From Candidatus Peregrinibacteria bacterium (GTDB taxonomy: Bacteria > Patescibacteriota > Gracilibacteria > UBA1369 > JABINC01), in assembly GCA_030700255.1 (NCBI GenBank), contig JAUYJN010000005.1:1-32623 (forward strand): 32,623 bases of DNA, written 5' to 3'. A program made the position numbers and the translations under genes. Under the pieces are notes generated by a model that saw only the letters and a list, made by a program, of their open reading frames with translations, was not told where the DNA came from and searched no databases. Positions 19,701 through 28,600 of this stretch are shown here, piece after piece; within the stretch, counting starts at the first letter, position 1; each line of letters begins with the position of its first letter.

Positions 19701-22616
19701 ACCGAAAGCAAAGCTATTAAAATGACACCAAGACGAGCAATCGAGCTCGACTTAACTATGGTCGAACGTGCCAAGAAAAAAGACACAGAAGGGTTCTTCC
19801 AAGAAATTAAAGCTCTATACGATCGCTCTAAACACATCGATGCAATGCATCACAAATTCATAGACAGATTCGGTGGTATCAAAGCCGTCGACCCAAGATA
19901 TGAGTATATTTCAAAAGACAGAGTGGAAGATATTAGTGATGCCGTAACAGCTTTTATACATCCTAAGCCTACAAGCGATCCTAAACGAATAGATGAACAA
20001 AAAGCTCTAATCAAAGATATCGAGAAATACTTCACTTTGAGTATAAAAATAAATGAAGATGATAAAAAGGGAAGGCACAGGCTTGAAGAGAAAGATCAAC
20101 TTGATTTACTTCCAACACAAGTTCAAGAAACTAAACAATTAATTCAACTTATCCAAAAATGGTACAAAAAAGAATATGGAGCAGAACTTAATAACTATGA
20201 ACTTCAATACTTCCTAGGTCAGATGGTCTTTGAAACGTTCTACAATATTCATAGATCAAGCTATACAAATAAATCTTATTTTATAAGTGCTGATGAAATA
20301 TTCACTGATAATGGAACGATAGACGAGCCGGGTAAACGAGAAAAATTACAAAAGAATATGGGTTCACTCTCAAATCCTGTTTACAAAACAATGCAAAATT
20401 ACCTTGCTCATCTACATGGATCAGGAAGAGATATGGCAAGGAGTGTTGCGGAAAACTACGTAAACAATCACCCTATTCAAGGGCAAGAAGCAAATAGAGA
20501 CGCAAGAATAAAAGCTTTAACTGAATCTTTGATTGGAGATAGTGAGCAAGAAGTCCATAGATTGATCATGGAGAAAATGGAACTATCTTCGATAGAAGAA
20601 GCAAAAGAATATTGCGACTATCTAGCTTACAAATATTTCAAGGATCGAGATTCTGCTGGCTATGACGGCAAAGGGTACATAGCAAGAGAACAATTAAGTT
20701 TCATACCTAAAAGAATCGAAGAAATCGAAATTAGACTCAAAACTCCAGAAACAATCAGAGCATTCTACGGAGCATATGAAAATATATTTGAAGGAAGTCA
20801 GGCTGACATGATTCATGATGAAAATTCTATGCTACTTACAAGATTAAATGCATCGTTTGCATCTGCAAGACATTTCAAAGAAGATGTAGTTAATCCAAGA
20901 GGCTGGTACAGTGCAGGTGGACGTGCAGTAGAGGCTCTAAGTGCAAACTTCGGAGGTCTACGTAAATCATTTATATATGACCTTGGTGATCCAAAAGAAT
21001 CAGAAAAGGCACGTGCGGTATTTGAATACATGAGACCACTTCCAAGGCTTGGTAGAGAAGACGGAGTCGAATATAACCCACTATCAGATGTAGATTTCTT
21101 CCAAACCGGAGACGAAGATATCAGATTCGCAGTTCGACAAGAAGAAGCACCCATCCACGATCCAAAAAGAAAACGAAGGATTTCAACAAAAAGTGAGTTA
21201 GAAGATGCAATAACAAAAGCAGAAAAACTTTACGAAGATATCGAAATCACAATGCAAGACGTAAAAGAATATTTATCAACTCCTATGGGTCTCAAAGTCC
21301 TAGAGTGGGCTGGAATGTTCTTAAAAAAAACAGATGCAGATATAATGCTTGATCTATTTTCAGAAGTAAGAGCTGTACCTTACGACGACCTAAAAAACAG
21401 AGAACCACTAACTGAACCAACAAAAGCTGCATTCGTAGAATTTGTAAATATAAATCGTGTACTTCGTGAAATAGAATATTTCAACGCAAACCCCGAAGCT
21501 CACGAAGATGCATTCTACACCGTAGGTCTTGGCGGTACAGAATACGAAGCTCAAATAAGATACATACCTGTTGAAAGAATCGAGAGTGGTGTAAAAAAAT
21601 TAACTGATTCATTCAATATAATTGAAAACGATACTGACTTTGATAAAAATATATCAAAATTCTTAGGAGATTATGTTGAGATTGAAAGTACCGAATTAAC
21701 AAAATTACTAGACAATACAAATGGAAGAGCAAACTGTATCAGCTATCTCAAAAATCATGAGAAAGAAGTCGGATTTGCTAAGGAAGAAATAGATGGATTA
21801 TTCAAAGATTTCAAAACTAGAGAGTCAGCTTTAAGGCAATTCGCAAGAATAATCGCACTTTCGAAATTCACTCCACTTTCAAAACAAGAAAGAGAATCAA
21901 TTTTGAAATCAAATGATGCCACAAAAGAAATAAGCAGAATGATAACGGAGGAAAACGAAAAACAATATTTGAATCAAAAAAATAGTCGAGTTATGCCAGA
22001 CGGCACAGTACAGGACGTAGTACCTGTGGCATATATATTCAAGAGTTCTGACCCTGAAAATGTAATAATCGTAAATGCAGGAGGTATATCTGCAACCGGA
22101 ACATTCCTGAAATGTGGTAACTGGTCAACTCTAGCACAAGAGCAATTAGCACTATTTGTGCAAGAACAAAGAACTACAGTATTAGATGGCGGCGGAGCCG
22201 CCAAAAAAGTAACCGGAGATGTAATCAAACCTAAGATGGAAACCCAATATGGTGAAGGAGTATTCGGAGTATCGGGCGGAGGTAGATTGAAGGTGACACC
22301 TCCAACAGATATAACTCATGGTAAAAATAATACAGATACAAATAGTACAAACAGTGGAGTAAATGAAGGATATGAAGATATTCCAATAGACGATAATGGT
22401 GAAGTAGACACAATCACTGGTGACAAAGGATCTTTTACAGTCACTCCAACTGAAGCGGGTGCCACAACCGGAACATCCGGAGGGAAACAGTCCCCGGAGG
22501 GAATTTCACTACGCAGAGGTAATCAAAATCCTGAGACTACAGAATCTAAACCAAAAGTAAAACAGCCTAAGAAAAAATCTGATGATGAAAGTGAAGAGGA
22601 CTTAAGTGGAATATAA
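7719..22616 (+). CDS. Giant protein of unknown family, up to 4,965 aa
   Basis: This is a single open frame of almost 15 kb. I recognise no family and assign no function. There is no signal peptide, no membrane segment and very little cysteine, so it looks cytoplasmic or exported by a non-Sec route. Visible pieces: a highly charged Glu/Lys/Ala helix at about 455-555, TPR-like helical pairs at about 760-860 and 1070-1150, then thousands of residues of mostly helical, Lys/Glu-rich sequence. A Gly-rich alternating-hydrophobic segment at about 3517-3650 stands out as beta structure. It is followed by more helical sequence and a disordered Thr/Ser/Gly tail (about 4850-4965) ending in Lys/Glu/Asp. 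The first ATG (7719) abuts a terminator, and ATG 7770 (MQNFHCQF) is a plausible real start, giving 4,948 aa. It lies between a membrane-anchored coiled-coil protein and a secreted modular protein. Confidence 0.85.
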   Translation: MVKYKDFINVHKKTIPLMQNFHCQFTPSNSFDSSRKCFSLESRLVWAKEASENGESSPAEIARHAITPEKLGEAIVKQLRKILKKDILKVTSDSKARESTSQEVRIGGKNYTIKNDDLIQLGSHQLTRSLTASPLWDDIKTAIPDISSRKTEIIDLMSLYKISMTSLIPKDVFWLKTLKEGLSETDRTELQELEDAWNETASQDRGEFKKEMEKEYKAAVEDSRRKMEDEEAKEAAKEGRATSAQMREWKNFTDKFKTKSGTVDKWEGLTPELKTLTLSSNDFTDLLSIDDIKETKFIREDAEGKALTFEATPEEIALFEKITAFIGGNLGFGENVIRNMQSQVSNDISNPTSEPEHIKQAEGMRLVLVNLRQFATGSHIFKKILEDFKGKDYQTFYGAFYDNNGKLTKSNSKGLGKYISDLGLKDALTTEEYNKIFLVVCPAAIYQTCTSLKKKEEEAEAKSERKKIAEKEAEKMAKAEIARMNEENERQRIQAQETAEREQKEALSAQERAKEDAKKAEEEAKRLEGERAEAEKHDRELKALKEKVGTASTKMKQYIDTVNPNTTQWVNLKDLSELQKPIQDEEIENANEENTFEDLRKEYIEKAIKIYMRDLRELNAIDFATKVRGDSVYVESKSKVIQIPGGDTTTIPAKKTYISLTIFTLALERTGLNEYKRYYSREAKDTRDALLAKATKAFEIFKKADTPNEDIAPEDLAKPEFAQIFAEFKSGSAPAIASNTPKPKTQEKQNPFDDLGDDAKFTQTRGNALRFAKSGNMNKAKPLYEEALKYVEDNYNLGEGANSVKIIDKYLAVGIEYINYLYKSMGSKADVKHFKKTVERLSKVKDYCHEFKMPLAQWERASSQIHEIKLIKFGTGPDKSSELNFAAQIADPRAKATFTRIESNAIEDTKGEKEASTFFFEGTYTFENINTIFTQSKLTINNVEVSLEKGKKYKIEQKNGVSKIIEIINKGTLPNGDTRVTYKIDDKTKTIVIPKDGEYKVIVEGSIVYKIPSVEEIDVASLNKRLKQLGKIKITEEPTEAIAESKDVQEETKPAIEEKPKVHSYGLPEDRAALAGYIKTTEELYINNGNIVSASIIAETIEKEFPNMEGDAALYFADMCMAIADGLYKQLANDERTDYADVDIRLTEALEYFEKASKYSEVAKATGSIITSEVLDQNLSSHSLGQLQRIQISDISDYKITRTFDVKIDPIDKKISEKISAAIEEINKERKKTKFKKSYIKDNSIFVYVFSGDSINNSIIDTTTKSPLSLKEIDAKRVADLAIAEAELEVETQEEHVAEPVVETEAERITKEFDTKIAYLMNADEKPEVDEMLKQRIDFDQILDLYKLTEFGSSDKKTSYEGLAEKFISLAIDGMMSKMESSFTISQTNNGRRQSWLKDNKYSTENFLDYYFEKMGVKEFKTKLISNEDIKEKAETQLNGSEYVKTALLFDVSISDKFKAIVSKADTKTVGEWIYPDRVPDPITDAGLSKMLAPARYLRWVKEEVFKDQRDLFHEDDRDAAEKIIKDFLIANLSNDSLKKTAEEVNKYEEVPITDLENATKEILATDIFMNAATLESELIEKFENKSDGTKQRLAISSTDGDSTNEGIRFRQLALVAFREKFEHFKNDTNKAPYSSSEALRESWLTVYQAYNIQTFSPKSFEIFELTDAPRHIDRSDPLDKALGDLMRDAVMYFAEIYLKEALQEAKFNGVDFRAKFAVKDGSGNITYDEKAFFRAIAETEIPDAEGDIYASLDYVTHFLNDFDSFKFEKRVAKAINPETKILDTAYVYSGDSKKVETWRDGAKETTESYNENEIKSNKPALDFIKWFGKETKSNVPKKIDPSVLSAMTGRLVATLNNEPVPAEVASTQPEIMVGDEKFTLEAISEAVTKQGLMDGKRWDQIKINDIFLANIMLNSAYVDDAVRIYMEGNKDEANVENRNGFFYRYLRKTYKKKDREALLALTPDKLTDKLNKEYEIPREHLVHNFDVAGKLREYQEETLGAESVTATLEREEDELIAETRKDEEDEKTTLRSKAAEIEDQRIQAIAERLIDSDALAAKTLIKGMSHQESKASERGISEARDTTKTTAEFLNRTPDAEVQAMFDNINAFIKSEINNADPKATQLRAAQIVIKDILINAAHENGIRPPLKKYDLGQVLILNNLRIANHLVNVMQDQSTEMVPEELDQMLTELFEKDDTFRELLFRDGLSLEPLKTAWIEARNKEPQKLTADLLREILLRLPSTEEQIKQIPSEIMLRWYEKTADGELVFKEQLDTMKIVLIILNSFGFRIQSLDPPTTSSENELANEVLTRIKDILNIYHPRNEALGDKNKDGEPGRDYTLKDPYKAKLLRLTPLAEAATFEDASSAEKFETLKAAFFDAIGNVRDRRDRASTLEPYREVLTYLNDKDLSVNTDKQYMTLFYETLMTMKAPEKTEVIRSEELTVREQVIDAERTKLAEETNLQNSLLEQLYRENVLIDAKETIDETGGLKLKDSKVDFSNLQHLSRNVFSEKFRYAVKGGEFLTGKEAGEAYGTALNLLLSSKAADKSIVGFGDFALSKFYKNTAGIDSPLQAKEKFFSDYKDIKDVLKTIAEHQDKNPEIEGFEKGYENEPWYKAYKPLAKRTARILYDQLQRDGVLEKKLIIDPKTLKFLEETLLRGEAPKSLEMMETEMESYMVSSSKIIDVLKKINEEIGIVNMIESTEENADQTRLYTITGYSRLHSPYNDKNQPEYVSFAEYLERLHLLQTQMNIYNGMDREMNKETSPHQLWLKKWKEKSFDKTTKETYRWLTGDFTTRDQGEMINFLNEVLNKYNKERPEILRSAHKQWTLEEIKQARRFDAMHEGIAANNQLNDPRSYKDKRFGTLLEDAETDANLQFENLKDASGPWSEHDIAFNYGLTSENSRLQSFEAVYISNRMKKDFVEALKSLDIRPPEKKQKMIDAFQNNPDDIAKLFYAILGKEETRKRPGFFKVNFEEVKIGTDRVKRPWAVMDIPQVDCASFLEKNQEIIQDLTWKTPTLREIVLAKGTPGFIEFFQRGEVLEHIVYDQSEAAMARLQTSENPLDSLMEYTLRIHEISDRGKSIDRPNRAELEQKAKEQYTDLYEMYVNRDSAWQQYTSNTFVMSNDPELKKTEELKFKGKYADKLLKDGISTMSFMLEYPITWDTKYDRFIDVDTVHNLYEAIGILFAENLSGFGVDNENIEISTLQKLLIIRDSNEKIFDANNKTRSDRMSKLKPRHIDAIATAMQFGKIYKKAIEQGENRKQMVFDIFRSKKDGGIDIASLLKAQDVAFKAKGVDLTADELYKIGDDLRTRLANNTLSHIELSRDMEGAAIEYMDFRTLLAFPVEGYEGIDDEVFMQWKLKVSGQAKELFTERMRHLVAPFIDAELTPSNLDKILQAYVDIQDLKHKQLEIKPYGDEYSNIESEIKNIDKKLSKPMPPEAKTKLEERKQRLIIAKETLKKSKEDYDALSTKIGIINDILEKEIGIDYAVEKLEKLLVNDYGELLRKAVTDLPKIDAASFFGGFGMNVDVMAERAQLGWNAGINLPKEHRIDLMLTVTPGDGAGVQAGGSKGWNELGAEGRGKVQIFAHGGFNAGLNDTVARFNGGVEYSKLEGGRRESRGSIGAFATAEIGPDGIKATIGAMASVGGLSPEEKEIKYKKELKAGREGILKKEYERVDAYVEATVTGSYAEKEAIKKSIMEAMEDVFLRAIIDAEAGRAAMPKTIELTRFEVGVSVGLDKNIATLGLPVQLHMAFVFSVDGRVFVTRVATPEHIMDEASDNEIMRILEDEGIKAGEMTLTSPLTIDDNNMLSSATARGMIERAEDAKDILIKVGEGGEKIYTKKGDEGLKLKGAYEKSVTLGNLEEAKSKFTEDFNKYMDIYRDKIKAAQIRLEPIPGDIHKKRLVLYNTPGITEIHMDPTSEDLMEIDANGNMIFDFASGFPIITKEVFEFEAENYGANTVNIITIKFNRHLSRKQIEASERNYYTVMRNDEDTESKAIKMTPRRAIELDLTMVERAKKKDTEGFFQEIKALYDRSKHIDAMHHKFIDRFGGIKAVDPRYEYISKDRVEDISDAVTAFIHPKPTSDPKRIDEQKALIKDIEKYFTLSIKINEDDKKGRHRLEEKDQLDLLPTQVQETKQLIQLIQKWYKKEYGAELNNYELQYFLGQMVFETFYNIHRSSYTNKSYFISADEIFTDNGTIDEPGKREKLQKNMGSLSNPVYKTMQNYLAHLHGSGRDMARSVAENYVNNHPIQGQEANRDARIKALTESLIGDSEQEVHRLIMEKMELSSIEEAKEYCDYLAYKYFKDRDSAGYDGKGYIAREQLSFIPKRIEEIEIRLKTPETIRAFYGAYENIFEGSQADMIHDENSMLLTRLNASFASARHFKEDVVNPRGWYSAGGRAVEALSANFGGLRKSFIYDLGDPKESEKARAVFEYMRPLPRLGREDGVEYNPLSDVDFFQTGDEDIRFAVRQEEAPIHDPKRKRRISTKSELEDAITKAEKLYEDIEITMQDVKEYLSTPMGLKVLEWAGMFLKKTDADIMLDLFSEVRAVPYDDLKNREPLTEPTKAAFVEFVNINRVLREIEYFNANPEAHEDAFYTVGLGGTEYEAQIRYIPVERIESGVKKLTDSFNIIENDTDFDKNISKFLGDYVEIESTELTKLLDNTNGRANCISYLKNHEKEVGFAKEEIDGLFKDFKTRESALRQFARIIALSKFTPLSKQERESILKSNDATKEISRMITEENEKQYLNQKNSRVMPDGTVQDVVPVAYIFKSSDPENVIIVNAGGISATGTFLKCGNWSTLAQEQLALFVQEQRTTVLDGGGAAKKVTGDVIKPKMETQYGEGVFGVSGGGRLKVTPPTDITHGKNNTDTNSTNSGVNEGYEDIPIDDNGEVDTITGDKGSFTVTPTEAGATTGTSGGKQSPEGISLRRGNQNPETTESKPKVKQPKKKSDDESEEDLSGI
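7720..7728 (+). promoter_or_regulatory. Possible extended -10 promoter of the giant gene
   Basis: TGGTAAAAT fits the extended -10 form TGnTAtAAT with one mismatch. The -35 position 17 bp upstream (TTATTA) is poor and falls in the terminator loop. Transcription would start near 7735. That is downstream of the first ATG (7719), so translation would have to begin at the next in-frame ATG, 7770. Confidence 0.3.
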
Positions 22617-22624
22617 AAAAACCC

Positions 22625-22653
22625 TTTATTTAAAGCCAAGACTAGTCTATAAT
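22625..22653 (+). promoter_or_regulatory. Promoter of the secreted surface protein
   Basis: A perfect TATAAT (22648-22653) lies 28 bp ahead of the ATG at 22682. The -35 position at 17 bp spacing reads TTTATT, which matches only half the consensus. Expression of the surface protein may therefore be separate from the giant gene. No terminator hairpin is seen in the 65-bp gap. Confidence 0.5.
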
Positions 22654-22681
22654 TCGCCCTTAATTTACACTTATAAAACGC

Positions 22682-25600
22682 ATGAAAAAATTCCTCTCGA
22701 AAATCCCAGGACTTACATTAACAATATTGCTAATAATAATATTAGCAATAAATGTTGCTTATGCGGTAAAGCCGGCGAAAAAAGCTCAAAGCCCTTTTAA
22801 TGGCCTATTACAAATAGTGGAGTCACTTAATCCTTTGGGTAAAAACCCAACTCTTCCACTTATAATAGGTGGGCCTATGACACCGGACACAACGCCTTCG
22901 AGACCATGTATATTGATGCCACCTGAATATTATAACCCTGCAAATCCATATGACAGATGGCCAATAGTAACAACATGGTATTATGATGTTTTAAATAATT
23001 TCTCAGGATACATAATAGATGCCGTAGACCAAGATAGTAACAATAGATTCAGCGAAGCTGTCGATACCTACACTCGTCCACTCCCACAAAACTCATTCAA
23101 TAATTTTTGTTTCAATGCGGGACAAGACAAAAACCCATACGTAGATGATGATGGGGATGGAGAATTTAATGAAGATAGACCTGGCGGAGGAGACAATGAC
23201 GGTGATGGGAATATAGATGAAGATGGTTGGCCATGGGATGGTAATTTTGGAGATTATGGGACACTCGCTCTCTATCAAGGTAATGAAAATGGCGACACAG
23301 GGACAAATAGTAATGATGTAACCTACCCTGTTGTTGATGAAAGAAGATTTATGGTTGTCTCAAAATGTGACGATCCAAACACTTCAACTTCAACAAACGA
23401 AGCCTATGATGCTAACGATGTAACTTGTAATGGTCAATTCACATCTTTAAATGAGTATACTGCTATGATAGACCAAGTGGATATAGAACCTGGCGACATA
23501 GTTCGTTTTGGTGTTTATGTTCACAACAATTCACGTTATCCGGATAATCCAAGTGCGATTGCAAATGATGTATTACTACAATTTGACACCAAAACGAACC
23601 CGAACAAGCCTCGTGCCGCTATAAGTGCACCAAACAATATTTATCATGAAAATCCTTATAATACTAGCAGCCCTACTCTCAGGGATGTTGACGATTTAGA
23701 TAACGACGGTAATACGGTGGAGATACTCAGAATGGCAACCGATACAACTAGAGTAAATTCTTTGGTGCCGATACTGCTCACACCTATCCCTGATGCTACT
23801 TGGCTATACAATGAACAAATCGCATCAAACCCACCGAATTCAAATAATCCTTCTTATCATGTACCTTTCAGAATAACCAATGGTAGCACTACAATTATTC
23901 AAGATTATGGAACTCCACCATCTGTACCGATTACAGAAACTTTTGATCCATCTATAGTCAATGAAGATTTCGAACTTGGAATAGATCAAGTACCGGGATG
24001 TTTCGAATTTGATGGATGGTATTTTTTCGACTACCAAGTAGAAGCAGCGCAGGAGCCACTTTGTGAAGAACTCGATGTACAATGGATGCAACAATGGCCG
24101 GCTTATGAGCCTCTTCCTGTACTTCGCGATGAATTCATTTTACCCGCAGATGGTAATCCACCGGTGCCAATCAATTTTTCAGACGGAACGGATGAAGGAC
24201 TTTATATAGTTGGAGACAGTACAGCTCCGCTAATAATACAAATAAACCGAAACGGGTATGAAGGAGATCTCATATGGGAACTTGTAATACCGGACGGCTC
24301 AGGTAACTTGGTTCCATATCAATCAAGTGTCGATCATTTCTGTTCAAATGCAGCCACTGGAATGCAACAAGACAGCTGTAATTCGGGAACTACAATGAGT
24401 GATAACAATGCAGGAATTATATTTAATAGATTTCGAACAAACGTAAACTCAACTCTAGGGGCAGCTTACAAACAAAATACTTTCAAAGTATATAACCTAA
24501 ATCAAGAAGTAATCTTACATGTATATGCTCCGGCAGGGAACGGAGAAAAAACTTCAGCTTGTAAAGAAGCTGTGTACTTTCCTTCTTGTCAGGATATGAC
24601 GTTAATAGCTCCTATCACTTTGGATGACCTTACAATCGATCTTGCAACAGGAATTGAAATAGAAGTAGACACCGTTCCAGAATTCTACAATGGACCTATA
24701 GTCTTTGGAACTGACAATCAATGTGGTGTATTTGATATAGATGATGGCGGCAGTGATTACACAGATGATCCAAATCCGTTACAAAACTTAACAATTCTTT
24801 ACGAAGTAACTGTAGACTTCGGTATCAATGACCCAAAAACTGCGTGGTACAACATCAATACGGGAGAGCCGGGATGTTCTACTAACACAGGAGAAGGTGA
24901 CAATATTACTATCCGTGCCCTATCTGACAAAAGAGGTTTCTGTGAACAAACATTCACACTTACAGAATCAGAACCTCAATTCTGTACAGATTTAGAGGTA
25001 AGTGTACAGCCCGATGTATACTTAGATGATGGCAGTGACACAATGACTGCAACCATAGATATAAATGCATCTGCAGGATGGAGCGGAACTTTAGCCGCCC
25101 TAGTATGTGCAAGCCCAACAAACCCATTGCTATGCGTACTCAGCCTCGACCATACCGCAAAAATCACTTCAATCAATATTCCAACCGGAAGTATTTTCGA
25201 CACACCTGGCACAGTATCCCAAGCGGCCGCAACAATCGGCCCGGTTGGTGACGGTGACCAAGTACGAATACAAATAGAAAATATTAACAATGAATTAAGC
25301 CAACTATATGTATACGCATTACCTATTGAACCAGCATGTTCCGACATCACCCCTTTTGAATGGTGTGGAGATGGAATCATAAACGACGGAGAGGCTTGTG
25401 ACGATGGAAACAATATAGATGATGATGATTGTAGCAACACATGTGAGATCGGGGAAACACCGGGAGAATGTACAGATGTAGAGCTCACAACAGTTCCAAC
25501 ACCTATATATTTAGAAGATACCTCAACTGCATTTGATGTAAATATTGATGTTACCGCAGATCCAACTTGGACAGGAAGTAGTTCAACTATGGTATGTCCG

Positions 25601-28600
25601 GCTGCATATGCAAATGACTACACGTTATGTTTCATATTCAGAGATTTAACAGTTCAAATAACAAACCTTGTATTAACTCCAACCGGACCAAATACATTTA
25701 TAAACTTCGGACAATTAAATGTCGGCCCACTAGCTGACGGTCAACAAATCACATTCACCGCAAGTAACATATCTGACCCAACAGACGTAATCGCAACATT
25801 CACATTCCCTGAAGATCCAGCTTGTAACGACAGCGTACCTTTCGAATATTGTGGGGACGGAATCGTAAATGATGGAGAAGATTGTGATTCAGCTAACCCA
25901 TTAACTCCAGAGTGTACTGATAGTTGTGAATTCCCTGAAGGACCTTTTGAATGTACAGATTTAACACTGACTACAGTTCCAACTCCTGTATATTTAGAAG
26001 ATTCTTCAACTGCATTTGATACAACTATAGATGTATCCGCAGATCCAGCTTGGGCTGGAAGCGCACTTGAGATACTAGTATGTAGCTCTCCTTTTACACT
26101 GACTTCATGTCAAGGATCACTAGATACTACCGCAGAAATTTCGATCAATACATCACCAAGCGGATCAGTCGTAACTAATGACGGAACAAATGATGTGTCA
26201 GTCGACCCAGTAGTTGATGGAAACCAAGTAACTGCAACCGTTACAAACATTTCAGATCCTTCAAACACGATCGCATCATTTGTAATCAACGAACCATTTT
26301 GTGAGGATTCAAGTGGTTTCGAATATTGTGGGGATGGAATCGTAAATGATGGAGAAGATTGTGATTCAGCTAACCCACTAACTCCAGAGTGTACTGATAG
26401 TTGTGAATTCCCTGAAGGACCACTTGCTTGTAACGACGTACTACTCACAATCGCCCCAACATACCTAGAAGAAGGTACGATTGTTAATGGGATAATAACC
26501 GTATCGGCTGATACAGGCTGGACTGGAGATCTTACAATCTATGTCTGTGATGACCCAACTTCAACCGTGAGCTGTCTTGCGACTCTTGATACAACTGCAG
26601 AAATAAATAGCCTCCCAAATGTACCAAGTGGCTTTGCAGCTGGACCAGTACAAGACGGAGACGTCGTGACTTTCCAAGTTGAAAATATTTCAAATGCAGG
26701 AACATCTATAGCAGCCTTCGCATCAGGCTTAGGCGCAGAATGTAACGACAATGCCAATTTCTCACTTTGTGGGGATGGAATAATTGATACAGGTGAAGCC
26801 TGTGACGATGGAGTGAACAATGGAACAGGTCCTTCTGAATGTAGAGCAGACTGTACACTCCCTTATTGTGGCGACGGCATTCAAGACTTAACGGAAGACT
26901 GTGATGACGGAATCCTCAATGGAACACCTGACAGTACATGTTCAATTTCATGTGACACTCCTGGTATTCCAGGTACGGAGGGGCCAACAACATGTACGGA
27001 TCTCGAAATCACAAGTAATTCACAAATCAACAGCATCCCTGCATACATAGAAATAGAAACTAATCCAAATTACTGGGGGGAAACAAATACTGCTACTTTC
27101 AATTATTCAAGTAGCAATCCAAATGGAATTTTCTCTTCAAATGATGGTATAGGTACAGGAGGATTTTTGAATACAAACGACAAGAGCGTTCTTTATACCG
27201 GTAATATCGGAGATACAATTAGTGTTAGTGATTCAGTGCAACAATTCGGAGCTTGTAGCGATACAATCACAATTACAGAAGGACCAAATCCACCAAACGA
27301 GCCTGAAGGCCCGGATACTCCTGGAGATGATGACGGTGGTGGAGATACTCCTGGGGGAGGTGACGGAGATGACGGTGGTGGAGATAACTGTCCTCAACTG
27401 GACATCATCACACCAAATCCAAAAATCCTTACAGCACCTGAAGGATATATAGAAATAGTTTCACCAACCGTACCGGTATTTGACACTGGGGCCCCTGCTT
27501 ACAATGGACCGTTTATATATTCTACTACAGATACGAATATTAAATTCGTAGATACAGAAACATTAGATGGAGCATCAGCTGTAGATAACTATATCTACAA
27601 TAGTATGCCAATCCCACCCTCTGTATGGGTAAATGGAGATGGAGAAACAGGGCTGACCACATCATCAAAAGAAATCTTCTATTTCGATGCGGATTTATCG
27701 CAGGACATTACCATAATTGTAACGGATCAAAAATACCCAACCTCTCTTTGTGGTGACACTTTGCAAAATTCAATCATGACGATAACAGGACCTCAGATTG
27801 AAAAATTCGGATGGGTACATGAAACAGGAGGTAATACTACAGATCAAATAGAACGTGAAGTGAATTATCAAATCTCATACTGGAACTCACTTACAAATCC
27901 GGAAGATCCAGATTCATATCCTAGAGAAGTTGTCATAACCGATACTATGGCGGAGGAATCCATCAACGGTCATCCGGGTATTTATGCGGTACTCGATGAT
28001 GGCTCACAAAATACAATGGATTACGTTCTTTATGATTACGAAGATGGAACGGACTATACAAATAATCCATTCATAACAAACTTCATAAATCGTGAGATAG
28101 TTGATGCAAGCGGCGATGTTGTAATCAAATATTACAGAGACAAACCTTCTGTCCACTGGTTACAAGAAGGTAATGACAACACGTGGGGAGGGGACGCTGC
28201 TCAGATACATGAATGTAGTGAAGTTCTTGAAACTTACCTTACACCTATATTAGCAGAGGGAGAGGTCGCACCTCCTCCACCTACATATGAAGATGCTGGA
28301 ATTCTATGTTTCACAGGAAGAATAGATACGGCAGACGGTATAACTGTTTACAATATGGAAGCTGATACTGAATTTGAGCTTGAATATCAAGGCCACATAT
28401 ACGCTTCAAATTTCTGTGATGATGAAACAAATACAAGCTTAACTGAATCATTCCCAAATACTGCAACTGGTACATATACTGCAGGAACAGAAACTGAAAC
28501 TATCAGTGATTCAGAGACGTTATATGGTACATGCAAATACGCGCTCACACGTAATGCAGGAGATGTGCTGTTTTATACAGATGCGGATCCGGGAGCAAAT

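Noticed and set aside
22725-22750. An 11-bp-stem hairpin in the signal-peptide codons of the surface protein
   Set aside because: It is built from runs of ATA, CTA and TTA codons for the hydrophobic core and is very AT-rich, so composition explains it.
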